From positions 186,001 through 250,000 of the forward strand of contig CBIHPP010000004.1 in assembly GCA_966212235.1 (NCBI GenBank): a stretch of 64,000 bases of DNA, written 5' to 3'. Positions 26,728 through 35,401 of this stretch are shown here, one piece after another. The notes under the pieces were generated by a model that ran no database searches, was not told the DNA's origin, and was given only the letters and a program-made list of their open reading frames with translations. Position 1 is the first letter of the stretch. Every line of letters starts with the position of its first letter. The stretch comes from Niastella sp966212235. GTDB taxonomy: Bacteria > Bacteroidota > Bacteroidia > Chitinophagales > Chitinophagaceae. Made by a program: the position numbers and the translations under genes.

Positions 26728-27123
26728 TCATCCCATAAAATTCCAATAACTGTAAACTTGCTCTAAATGGATATTTGTATCCGGCCAATGATCCATATCA
26801 AACCCAGGGGCTCTTTCAAGAATTTCTTTTTTTTGATTAAATACGAATATTTTTTTGTCAGGGACAACATGAAGAAGGTCAAACGGGATCGCAAAATATT
26901 TTATGCCAATGCCGAGAAAACCTCCGAATTCTATTACAAAATATTCGATTTTACCAGTGGTAATATCAATCATGATGTCTTTGATCTCCCCAAGGTGTTC
27001 ATCCTGATCGTTATGAACTTTATCTCCAATAATAGTCGAAGCTGTTAAATATTTTAAGGGAGTGTTGGAATATAATTGTCCGTGGTTTGTTCCCGTTATA
27101 TTATCTTTTGTAAGGTTGTTCAT
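26728..27123 (-). CDS. PRC-barrel domain protein
   Basis: 131 residues with a PRC-barrel beta domain at about 27-100 (LTASTIIGDKVHNDQDEHLG; EYFVIEFGGFLGIGIKYFAIP). Family members without other domains are found in stress-related and photosynthetic contexts; the molecular role is not known. The ATG at 27123 is followed by MNNLTKDNITGTNHG. Its upstream region contains an ungapped 90-nt near-copy of the region upstream of the alcohol dehydrogenase gene, suggesting shared control. Confidence 0.8.
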   Translation of the reverse strand: MNNLTKDNITGTNHGQLYSNTPLKYLTASTIIGDKVHNDQDEHLGEIKDIMIDITTGKIEYFVIEFGGFLGIGIKYFAIPFDLLHVVPDKKIFVFNQKKEILERAPGFDMDHWPDTNIHLEQVYSYWNFMG

Positions 27124-27230
27124 AAAAATACTTTTTCTGTCCGTTCTCAGTTCTCCGTTCTCTTTCCTTTATGGCTACCTGCACATTACATTATGTATAT
27201 CTCGGCCAGTATAAATGTGACAAAAATCTA

Positions 27231-27320
27231 CATTACAAAGGTCGGCTATTAAATTCAGGAATATATTACACAATTATCAAAAAAAGTTATAGCATTCACA
27301 CATTTTCAGGGGTTAATGAT
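27231..27320. promoter_or_regulatory. Duplicated upstream element, copy 1
   Basis: 90 nt that align without gaps to 28558-28647, 71 matches by my count. The best-conserved block on the minus strand is TGAAAATGTGTGAATG followed by ATAATTGT and TTCCTG-ATTTAAT. It lies 107 nt upstream of the PRC-barrel ATG. Probably a shared promoter or operator; no known consensus recognised. Confidence 0.6.
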
Positions 27321-27321
27321 T

Positions 27322-27356
27322 AAAGCCTTCAAATCTTTCGACTTAAAGGCTTTTTT
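27322..27356. terminator. Hairpin between element copy 1 and ADH
   Basis: AAAGCCTT (27322-27329) pairs with AAGGCTTT (27346-27353), followed by T residues on the plus strand and A-rich sequence. It could terminate the ADH transcript on the minus strand. Confidence 0.45.
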
Positions 27357-27395
27357 GGTTTTTCAGCCCTTATTCAGGGATTGGATATGAAAAAA

Positions 27396-28523
27396 TCATT
27401 CATTGGTTAAAATAACTTTCAATGCCTTTTCATTTGCAGCATGATCAAACGTGTCATAAGCATTGATGATATCCGACAATGCAAAATGGTGTGTGATCAA
27501 TTTTGAAGGATCTATTTTATTGGAAATAACTGTTTTTAATAACATTGGCGTAGTTACCGTATCCACAAGACGTGTCGTGATCGTAATATTTTTTGACCAC
27601 AATGTTTCCAGGTGCAGGCTTACACTTTTACCATGCACACCCACATTAGCAATACGTCCACCCGCCGCCACTATTGACTGGCATAATTCAAATGATTCAG
27701 GAACCCCGACTGCTTCAATAGCAGTATCAACCCCTTTCTTGCCGGTTAATTCATGTACACGTTTCACCGGGTCTTCATTACGGCTGTTAATTGTTTGGGT
27801 AGCGCCAAATGTTTTTGAAACAGCCAGCCGGTTATCATCCAGATCAATCATAATGATTTCTGCAGGTGAGTAAAATTGTGCGGTAAGCAAAGCAGCAAGA
27901 CCAATAGGTCCTGCGCCCACAATAGCCACTATTTCTCCCGGCTTTACCTGTCCATTCAAAACACCACATTCAAAACCTGTTGGCAAAATATCGCTTAACA
28001 TAACCAATGCTTCTTCATTCGCATTTGCAGGAATATGATACAGGCTGTTATCGGCAAAAGGTATTCTTACATATTCCGCTTGCGTACCATCTATTAAATG
28101 ACCTAATATCCATCCTCCTTTTTCACAATGCGAATACATCCCCTTCTTGCAATATTCACATTTGCCACAGGAAGAAATACAGGAAATTAAAACATGGTCC
28201 CCTTTTTTAAATTCTGTGACAGCACTTCCGACTTCTTCAACAATGCCTACTCCTTCATGCCCTAATATACGGCCATCAGTAACCTCTGGTACATCTCCTT
28301 TCAGGATATGTAAATCAGTGCCGCAAATAGTGGTTTTTGAAATTTTTATAAGTGCATCCGATGGTTCAATAATGACCGGTTTAGGTTTTTCCTCCCAGGA
28401 TTTTTTCCCCGGGCCATGGTAAACCAGTGCTTTCATTTTTTTATCAGCTTCCTTTCCTTTTGATGTTTTATCAAAAGCCAGATCCGTTTTCTTCGTTTCG
28501 ATTGGAGTTCCTGTCACTTTCAT
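27396..28523 (-). CDS. Zinc-dependent alcohol dehydrogenase
   Basis: A 375-residue medium-chain dehydrogenase; oxidises an alcohol or reduces an aldehyde with NAD(P). Catalytic zinc region CGTDLHILKG and GHEGVGIVEEVG, the four structural-zinc cysteines in CGKCEYCKKGMYSHC, and the Rossmann signature GAGPIGLAALL are all present. The first 29 residues (MKVTGTPIETKKTDLAF) are extra relative to the family. An internal ATG at 28436 (MKALVYHGPGKKSW) gives the usual 346-residue length, so either start is possible. A near-copy of its upstream region lies upstream of the PRC-barrel gene. Confidence 0.9.
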   Translation of the reverse strand: MKVTGTPIETKKTDLAFDKTSKGKEADKKMKALVYHGPGKKSWEEKPKPVIIEPSDALIKISKTTICGTDLHILKGDVPEVTDGRILGHEGVGIVEEVGSAVTEFKKGDHVLISCISSCGKCEYCKKGMYSHCEKGGWILGHLIDGTQAEYVRIPFADNSLYHIPANANEEALVMLSDILPTGFECGVLNGQVKPGEIVAIVGAGPIGLAALLTAQFYSPAEIIMIDLDDNRLAVSKTFGATQTINSRNEDPVKRVHELTGKKGVDTAIEAVGVPESFELCQSIVAAGGRIANVGVHGKSVSLHLETLWSKNITITTRLVDTVTTPMLLKTVISNKIDPSKLITHHFALSDIINAYDTFDHAANEKALKVILTNE

Positions 28524-28557
28524 TTATATTGATTTTATTCGCACAGATTTTTTTCCG

Positions 28558-28647
28558 CACTATAAAGGTTTGGAATTAAATGCAGGAATCCATTATACAA
28601 TTATTTATAAGAATTATATCATTCACACATTTTCAGAGGTTAATTGT
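28558..28647. promoter_or_regulatory. Duplicated upstream element, copy 2
   Basis: Counterpart of 27231-27320, starting 34 nt upstream of the ADH ATG on the minus strand. It is also 94 nt upstream of the DUF2007 gene on the plus strand, so it could act on both. Confidence 0.6.
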
Positions 28648-28677
28648 TTCCCCGGTTTATTGATGGCTGAATCGTTC

Positions 28678-28685
28678 TACCTTTG
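28678..28685 (+). promoter_or_regulatory. Putative -7 promoter element for DUF2007 gene
   Basis: TACCTTTG, an exact TAnnTTTG match, with a TTG about 15 nt upstream (28660-28662). It lies 56 nt before the ATG at 28741. Confidence 0.55.
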
Positions 28686-28740
28686 CCTGGTTAGCATTTT
28701 AATAAATGCACAATTAATAATCAATATTCAACTCACTCAT

Positions 28741-28941
28741 ATGACACAAGACAAAACCATCGTACTTCATATATTCAATGATATAATGGAAGCTACTTTT
28801 GCCCAGGATAAACTGAAGGCAAACGAAATAGATTCTTTCCTGGAAAATGAAAATCCCATTGGCTTAAACCCTTTGGGCGGAATTGAACTGAAAATATTTG
28901 CAAAAGATAAAGAGAAGGCAGAAAAAATTATAGCGGAATAA
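28741..28941 (+). CDS. DUF2007-like small signalling protein
   Basis: 66 residues from ATG 28741 (MTQDKTIVLHIFNDIMEATF), with a compact alpha/beta pattern and C-terminal GGIELKIFAKDKEKAEKII typical of DUF2007 (putative signal-transducing protein, PII-like fold). The longer frame from 28570 crosses the duplicated regulatory element and the promoter and is not credible. Role unknown. Confidence 0.75.
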   Translation: MTQDKTIVLHIFNDIMEATFAQDKLKANEIDSFLENENPIGLNPLGGIELKIFAKDKEKAEKIIAE

Positions 28942-29155
28942 TTGGTACTTCTGGCAAAAATGATAGTACTGCAAGTAAGAATGATTGCGCTGCTAAAAAA
29001 TTTTGCTGCCGTGGTATTAAATTATTAATGAAAGTGAATCGATAAAATAGGCCTCTTGCCCAAAAGTTCTTAACATAATTGAAGTATAGGTAAAACTGGC
29101 TTTTAAATTGTAAAAGTGAAGATGCTATTAATTCGTTTATCCGTACCAGTATCAT

Positions 29156-31084
29156 ATGAAAACGCTTATCCATACCTATACTATAACCGTTATATTTATA
29201 TTAATCACCAACCTGGCGAATGCGCAGCTTTGCCAGGGCAGTCTGGGTGATCCTATCGTAAACATTACCTTTGGCAGTGGCGCTAACCCGGGCCAACCAT
29301 TTTCCGCAGCTACTACTACTTACGTGTATACATCGGCTGATTGTCCGACAGATGGTTATTATGCTATCCGCAATAACACCAGTGCCTGTTTTGGCGCCTG
29401 GCATAACATCCCTGTCGACCACACCGGTGACCCGAATGGTTATTGTATGCTGGTCAACGCCTCTTACAACCCCAGCGCTTTTTACCTGGACACCGTTCAT
29501 GGACTTTGCAGCAATACCACTTTTGAATTTGCCGCCTGGATAGCCAATGTGCTGATAGCTGGCCAGGGTTGTCAGCCCAGTATACAACCTGATCTTACTT
29601 TTACTATAGAAAAAACAGATGGTACGGTATTACAGACTTATAATACCGGCGGTATGCCTGAACAAAGCACTTTCACCTGGCAACAGATGGGGTTTTATTT
29701 TACAACACCCCCGGGTATCCAGGATGTTGTATTACGTATCGTAAACAATGCTTCCGGGGGATGTGGTAACGACCTGGCGCTTGATGATATTACTTTTCGT
29801 CCCTGCGGTCCCACCATCATAGCTAGTATTGACGGATCACCATCTACCAGCTTATCATTTTGCACAGGGAGCCCGCATACTGTATCGTTTACGGGCAGTG
29901 TGATGTCGGGTCTGGCTAACCCAATTATGCAATGGCAGCAGAATATCAATGGCGGCGGCTGGCAGGATATAACAGGTGCAACAGGCACTACGTTGTTGCA
30001 GAACTACGTTGCTACTCAAACACCTGGCACTTACCAGTACCGGCTGAGTGCGGTAGCAGCTGGCAGCCTTACAATATGCCGAACTACTTCGCAGATATTG
30101 TCCATAACGATTATGCCAACACTAACCGGGACCGTAAGCAGTAATGCTCCCTTGTGTGCGGGCAGTACCTTGCTGTTATCAGTTACAGGGAATGCTCAAT
30201 ATCAGTGGACGGGCGTTAATGGGTTTACCGCTGCCGGTACATCCGTTTCCATTTCTGATGTCCAGGCAGCTCAATCTGGTAAATATTACGTACAGGCAAG
30301 CGCTCCCGGTGCCTGCCCGTATTCAGATTCTATTGATGTGCGCATTAACCCGGCGCCGGTGGCAACCGTTAGCCCGGATGCCAGTATTTGCGAAAATGAA
30401 AGGGTGCAGTTAACCAGCAGCGGCGGTACCACTTATCAATGGCTACCATCCACCGGCTTATCTGCAGATAATATTGCCAACCCGGTAGCCACGCCAGCCG
30501 ATACAACCAGTTATATGGTCATTGTGTCCACAGGCCCTACTTGTAGAGATACCGCTTATGTCGTTGTTAATGTAGGTGCCAGCGTAACCGTGAATGCCGG
30601 TCCCGACAAAAGCATTTTAAAAGGAGAAACCACGACATTGAACGGTACGGTACATGGCGCGAACATTACATACAACTGGACGCCCACTTCCTATATGATT
30701 GATGTTACCTCGCTTACACCGCAGGTTAGTCCTCCAACGGATATTGATTACATTTTATCGACTTCCACCGATGGCGCTTGCAGTATCGGGAGCGATACTG
30801 TGCATGTATTTGTTTTCCCTGATATTTATATTCCGAATGCGTTTACACCTAATAGAGATGGCCATAATGATACCTGGCGTATTCCTGCGTTAAAGGCCAT
30901 TCCGGTTTTTGAAATAAGCGTTTTTAACCGCTGGGGACAACTGGTATATCATACTAAAAACAATGATATAGTCTGGAACGGACAGTTCAAAGGCATCGAT
31001 CAACCCTCGGGTGGGTATGCCTATATGCTTAACATTGGCAATGGCAAAAGGATACTGAAAGGTGTGGTGATGTTATTAAGGTAA
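29156..31084 (+). CDS. T9SS type-B sorted adhesin / gliding-motility-associated C-terminal domain protein
   Basis: A 642-residue secreted surface protein. Signal peptide to about residue 23 (ITNLANAQLCQ). Several Ig-like/PKD-like beta domains follow (e.g. VSFTGSVMSGLANPIMQWQQ, LLLSVTGNAQYQWTGVNGF, VSPDASICENERVQLTSSGG). It ends in the gliding-motility-associated sorting domain: IYIPNAFTPNRDGHNDTW, ISVFNRWGQLVYH, WNGQFKGIDQPSGGYAYML. Such proteins are exported by the type IX system and anchored or released at the surface; an adhesive role is inferred. It stands alone. Confidence 0.9.
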   Translation: MKTLIHTYTITVIFILITNLANAQLCQGSLGDPIVNITFGSGANPGQPFSAATTTYVYTSADCPTDGYYAIRNNTSACFGAWHNIPVDHTGDPNGYCMLVNASYNPSAFYLDTVHGLCSNTTFEFAAWIANVLIAGQGCQPSIQPDLTFTIEKTDGTVLQTYNTGGMPEQSTFTWQQMGFYFTTPPGIQDVVLRIVNNASGGCGNDLALDDITFRPCGPTIIASIDGSPSTSLSFCTGSPHTVSFTGSVMSGLANPIMQWQQNINGGGWQDITGATGTTLLQNYVATQTPGTYQYRLSAVAAGSLTICRTTSQILSITIMPTLTGTVSSNAPLCAGSTLLLSVTGNAQYQWTGVNGFTAAGTSVSISDVQAAQSGKYYVQASAPGACPYSDSIDVRINPAPVATVSPDASICENERVQLTSSGGTTYQWLPSTGLSADNIANPVATPADTTSYMVIVSTGPTCRDTAYVVVNVGASVTVNAGPDKSILKGETTTLNGTVHGANITYNWTPTSYMIDVTSLTPQVSPPTDIDYILSTSTDGACSIGSDTVHVFVFPDIYIPNAFTPNRDGHNDTWRIPALKAIPVFEISVFNRWGQLVYHTKNNDIVWNGQFKGIDQPSGGYAYMLNIGNGKRILKGVVMLLR

Positions 31085-31090
31085 GGGGAA

Positions 31091-31201
31091 TTAATATTTT
31101 ACGGGTTCATAAATCTCCGCTTCAATGATATCAGGACCCCGTTGGAGTAGCGTTGTAATAAATACCTGATTATCAATACCATAAACACTCTGTTTATATA
31201 A
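31091..31201 (-). pseudogene. Remnant of a GH2-type gene C-terminus
   Basis: On the minus strand a stop at 31091-31093 is preceded by codons for IIEAEIYEPVKY, nearly the same as the last residues (IIEAEIYEPVKN) of the GH2 gene ending at 35402. DNA similarity extends over about 40 nt. The frame is closed by a stop 38 codons upstream and the rest cannot be matched. Probably a degraded paralog. Confidence 0.45.
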
Positions 31202-31369
31202 TGCTTAGGCAATTTCCAGGGGATACTCCTATACTTTAAATGTTACGGAACAATTAAAACGGTAAAACATCTTCGGTTATTCATCAAATTTTAGTAATCT
31301 CACCTCTTTACCTCACATCCGGAGAATGAAAAACAAATTTTATATAGTTTTAATTATTACAATACCATC

Positions 31370-32617
31370 ATGAGATTTTTTATTAATTTTTTTTGTTTGC
31401 TTGTTTGTTCAAAAGTTTTTTGTCAACCCACTGAATTTGAAAAGACAATAGAAAGTACACAGCTTGTATCGGTTCAGGAGAATAAATTACAAGGGTATGA
31501 TTTGAAGGGGCAATCAAAAGGTAAGATTGTAGTTCTTGAATTTTGGGAAACCTGGTGTATGCCTTGTATAGAAGCAATGGCACATTTGAATAGACTGAAA
31601 CAGGCTTATCCTAATGATTTGCTTGTTGTTTGCGTGGCAAGTGAAAGCTTGCCAAAAGTGATGAATTTCATAACTAAAAACCAGTATCCTTTTAATTTTG
31701 TTTTTGATAGCACCAAACAGTTGGAAGCAATTTTTCCACACCAGGGCATTCCACATACAGTTATAATAGATAAAAGCGGGAAAATTCAATCGCAGACCCT
31801 ACCTTATTTCTTTACCGAAAAGGAAATAGACCGGTTATTGGGTGGCAATTCGATTGACATACCGCAAAAGAAAATCGCTTCCAGAAATCAAAACAATGAG
31901 GATGCAAGCAAACTATTCAGGTTTGAATTATCTAATAGTGAGTTAGGTGACAGGCCTGAAGTAAGCACTACAAATTATCAAGCGCCAAAGAAAATACTTA
32001 AAGATTATTTTGAAAGTAAATTTATTGATACAGTAGAAGCAATTAAAGAATACGACTGTAGGGCACAAACCGTTTTGCAGTTCTATCAGCTTGCATATGG
32101 CGAAATCTCGAAGTATCACTTTCTCATTCCTCCAGCATTAGCCTATATTGATTTTTTAAGCCTGGAAAACAGATATAATCTCCTTTTTTCATCCTCCAAC
32201 TTATTTGGCAATTTTGATGACCTGTTTATCAATCAATTAAATGCTGTTTTTGGGCTACAAACGGAAAAGACAAAAATTGACACCACCGTGTTTATTTTAA
32301 AAGACATAAAAACAAATGGGAATATTTTAATGAAAAAAGGTGTTGGCAAGCCTGAACAATTTGTGATCAATTTGCGTGACTCATTTTCTATTAAAGGTTA
32401 TATAAGCGCAAAAAAAATAGCCCGTGAAATTGAGAACGTCTTAAAACATAGAGTTGAACTGAACCCATCACTCGCAGACAATTATTATGAAGTAAACTTA
32501 GTCATGGAAAGGAAAGACAATGCCGTCAACGAATGGCTTTCTGTTTTAAAGAAAGAAGGAATATACATTGAAAAAGAAAAGACAAAAGTTACTTATATCA
32601 GCATAAAAAAGAAGTGA
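31370..32617 (+). CDS. TlpA-like thioredoxin-fold protein with C-terminal extension
   Basis: A 415-residue exported protein. Signal peptide (FFCLLVCSKVFCQ), then a thioredoxin domain (about residues 30-155) with the redox motif WETWCMPCIEAM and VIDKSG before the C-terminal strands. The remaining 250 residues (from about 185) resemble the DUF3738/TIGR03435 region attached to TlpA proteins in Bacteroidota and Acidobacteria. Probable role: periplasmic thiol-disulfide exchange; substrate unknown. AT-rich compared with neighbours. Confidence 0.78.
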   Translation: MRFFINFFCLLVCSKVFCQPTEFEKTIESTQLVSVQENKLQGYDLKGQSKGKIVVLEFWETWCMPCIEAMAHLNRLKQAYPNDLLVVCVASESLPKVMNFITKNQYPFNFVFDSTKQLEAIFPHQGIPHTVIIDKSGKIQSQTLPYFFTEKEIDRLLGGNSIDIPQKKIASRNQNNEDASKLFRFELSNSELGDRPEVSTTNYQAPKKILKDYFESKFIDTVEAIKEYDCRAQTVLQFYQLAYGEISKYHFLIPPALAYIDFLSLENRYNLLFSSSNLFGNFDDLFINQLNAVFGLQTEKTKIDTTVFILKDIKTNGNILMKKGVGKPEQFVINLRDSFSIKGYISAKKIAREIENVLKHRVELNPSLADNYYEVNLVMERKDNAVNEWLSVLKKEGIYIEKEKTKVTYISIKKK

Positions 32618-32919
32618 AAAGTATGGTTATCAATAACAAGTTGATTAACCGTTTGACCGATAAATGACGATGGACAAATTCATTTTGGCAAGCAATTTTA
32701 ATCAGACATACAAAAAAATAGCCGAACAGTGTATTAATCTCGTCCCCGAAGCACGGGAACGCGCCGCATGAAGGCATTCCCAAAACCGTACAAACACTGT
32801 TCATTTTCGAACAGCCCCATCTTACCGGCGAGCTCTAAAACATTGTTAGTGAGCCTGTTAACAATTGGCAATAGAGTTGTTACCTTTTCATATCCATTTA
32901 TAGCCATAACTAAACGCCG
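32618..32919. other. Intergenic region with inverted repeat and possible gene remnant
   Basis: 302 bp. GAACAGTGT (32724-32732) and ACACTGTTC (32794-32802) are a perfect 9-bp inverted repeat, with CCCG-AAGCA-CGGG nested between. Short frames reading MDKFILASNFNQTY (from 32670) and, in another frame, GIPKTVQTLFIFEQPHL look protein-like, which suggests a decayed gene with a frameshift. Neither is assignable. Confidence 0.3.
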
Positions 32920-35376
32920 ATGCTGAAAAGTTATATCACCATTGCCCTCCGCAATATTTCCCGGAACAAAGTATATTCAGCCATCAACATTATTGGGTTA
33001 GCCATTGGTATGGCCGCCTGTTTTTTTATCTTCCTCTATGTTCGCTTTGAAAAAAGTTATGACCAGTTTCACCAAAATGCCGACCGGTTATACCGGGTAC
33101 CTATACATTTTAAAAACAATGTAAGTCCAAACGCAGCCAATCACCCTGCGGTTGGACCAATGATGAAAGCCGATTTTCCGGAAGTGGTTGAATTTGCCCG
33201 ACTGGCACGACCCGAAATGTTCATGCGCACATCCACCATGTGGTATACAGATGAAAAGGGAAGGACTAAAATATTTAATGAAAAAAATTTCTACCTGGCC
33301 GATGCCGCTTTTCTAACCATGTTCTCTTTTTCATTTAAAGAAGGGAATCCGGCCACCGCATTGGAAGCACCTGAAACCATAGTGGTATCTGAATCCATTG
33401 CTAAAAAATATTTTGGTACTACCCACGTCCTTGACAAAGCGCTGGTCATTAACGGGCAGCCCTTGAAAGTCACCGGCGTGTTCAAAGATGTTCCCCAAAA
33501 TTCGCATATCAAATTCGATATGCTGATTTCATTCACCACCGCTGGTGAAAAATGGGGGTATACAGAATGGGGATGGCCGGAATTTTATAATTACGTCTTA
33601 TTAGCGCCCGGCGCCGACCCCAAAAAAGTGGACGCAAAGTTGCCGGCATTCACCCAAAAATATCTGGGAAGCCGGATGAGGGAATTGAAATTCAGCGCAA
33701 AAATATTTCTGCAACCTGTTACTGATATTCACCTGAGATCAAATTATAACATGGAACCAGAAACAGGTGGAAGTGAAAGAACAGTTTACTTTCTATCGGT
33801 GTTGGGTATATTAACGCTCCTCATCGCGTGGATCAATTATATCAACCTGTCTACGGCAAAATCATTGGAACGGGCACGGGAAGTGGGTTTGCGGAAAGTG
33901 GCAGGCGCCACGCGCTTGCAGGTTTCCCTGCAATTCATCTTTGAATCGTTCCTGGTGAATTGTATTGCCTTGCTCATTGGGGTTGCTATCATTTTTGTTT
34001 TTGCGCCCCTGTTCGATCAATTGACCGGCAAAAAAATAAGCGCGGGTTTTATCAATTCGGGGTTATGGAGTACCTGGAAATTCTGGTTGATCGCCGGCAG
34101 CGTTTTTATGGCAGGCGCTGTACAAGTGGGCATTTATCCGGCTTTTGTATTATCGGCTTTCAAACCTGCGCTGGTGCTAAAAGGTAAATTTTTACGATCT
34201 GATAAAGGTATTTTATTAAGAAGGGTATTGGTAGGATGTCAGTTTGCATTATCCATCTTATTGATCGCCGGCACCATGATCGTTTACCAGCAACTGTCAT
34301 TCATGCGCCACCAACAGTTAGGTTATAATAAAGACCAGATAGCCATTGTAAAAGGACCGGCCGTGTACGATTCAACGCTTTCCAATAAAACCGAAAGCTT
34401 TAAAACAGCACTGAAGAATAATACGGCTATTACACGAATAGCGCCATCTACAGAAATACCCGGCAAAAGAATAATAGCCGGAAACCTGGCCAGAAGAGCC
34501 AACCAGGATAAAACGAAAGGCAAAATGACCAGTCTGGTAGAAATAGACAATGATTTTGTTCCCACCTATCAAATGCAACTGGCGGCAGGCAGCAACTTAC
34601 CCGATCATCAAACAGGCAATGTATTTGAAACCCTCAATACGAAGGTGCTGGTTAACGAGGCATTTGTGAAAAAGTTTGGCTATAACAGCAATGAAGAGAT
34701 ATTGAACCAGCGGGTTTTATTTGTTTCCTGGTTTGGCGATATCAATTGCGAAGTGGTGGGCGTAATAAAAAACTATCACCAGCGATCATTAAAAGACCCG
34801 ATTGAGTCTATCTTGTATTATCACAATAACACGGGCAACCCAACTTATTTCTCTATTAATATGCAAACCCGCGATGCCCGTAAAACGCTTGATTATATAA
34901 AAGATCAGTACAACCATTTTTTTCCGGGCAATGCTTTCGAAATTTTTTTTCTTGATGAATATTTCGATAGACAGTACGAAACCGACAAACAATTTGGAAA
35001 TATCTTTGCCCTGTTCACCATACTGGCTATTATTATTGCCTGCCTGGGACTGATCGGCTTATCTACCTTTGCCATTAAACTGCGCACAAAAGAAATTGGC
35101 ATCCGCAAAGTGCTTGGCGCTTCGGTTCAGGGCATCGTGTATTTATTCTTCAGCGATTTCATTAAACTCGTTTGCATTGCAGCTGTCATTGCCGTGCCGG
35201 TTGTTTACCTGGCAGCCAGCAAATGGCTCAACAATTTTGCATTTCATATACAGTTAGGCTGGTTCATTTTTGTAGTAGCGCCATTACTGTTGATTGCCAT
35301 TGCGTTTATTACGGTCAGTATTCAAAGTGTAAGAGCTGCGTTGGCCAACCCGGTGAAAGCATTGCGAAGCGAATAA
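32920..35376 (+). CDS. FtsX/MacB-type ABC transporter permease (818 aa)
   Basis: An 818-residue inner-membrane protein with the same double-FtsX layout as the gene at 22572-25028. N-terminal membrane segment GLAIGMAACFFIFLY; coupling motif AKSLERAREVGLRKVAGA before the second membrane block; KLRTKEIGIRKVLGASVQ before the last three segments; C-terminal ALANPVKALRSE. The partner ATPase is not encoded nearby. The pair differ in sequence over most of their length, so they are old paralogs. Substrate unknown. Confidence 0.88.
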   Translation: MLKSYITIALRNISRNKVYSAINIIGLAIGMAACFFIFLYVRFEKSYDQFHQNADRLYRVPIHFKNNVSPNAANHPAVGPMMKADFPEVVEFARLARPEMFMRTSTMWYTDEKGRTKIFNEKNFYLADAAFLTMFSFSFKEGNPATALEAPETIVVSESIAKKYFGTTHVLDKALVINGQPLKVTGVFKDVPQNSHIKFDMLISFTTAGEKWGYTEWGWPEFYNYVLLAPGADPKKVDAKLPAFTQKYLGSRMRELKFSAKIFLQPVTDIHLRSNYNMEPETGGSERTVYFLSVLGILTLLIAWINYINLSTAKSLERAREVGLRKVAGATRLQVSLQFIFESFLVNCIALLIGVAIIFVFAPLFDQLTGKKISAGFINSGLWSTWKFWLIAGSVFMAGAVQVGIYPAFVLSAFKPALVLKGKFLRSDKGILLRRVLVGCQFALSILLIAGTMIVYQQLSFMRHQQLGYNKDQIAIVKGPAVYDSTLSNKTESFKTALKNNTAITRIAPSTEIPGKRIIAGNLARRANQDKTKGKMTSLVEIDNDFVPTYQMQLAAGSNLPDHQTGNVFETLNTKVLVNEAFVKKFGYNSNEEILNQRVLFVSWFGDINCEVVGVIKNYHQRSLKDPIESILYYHNNTGNPTYFSINMQTRDARKTLDYIKDQYNHFFPGNAFEIFFLDEYFDRQYETDKQFGNIFALFTILAIIIACLGLIGLSTFAIKLRTKEIGIRKVLGASVQGIVYLFFSDFIKLVCIAAVIAVPVVYLAASKWLNNFAFHIQLGWFIFVVAPLLLIAIAFITVSIQSVRAALANPVKALRSE

Positions 35377-35401
35377 GTACTTCTTACATGGTCAAAATGA
35401 A

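Noticed and set aside
28570..28740. 57-codon extension of the DUF2007 gene
   Set aside because: It crosses the duplicated regulatory element and the TACCTTTG promoter; the ATG at 28741 matches family length.
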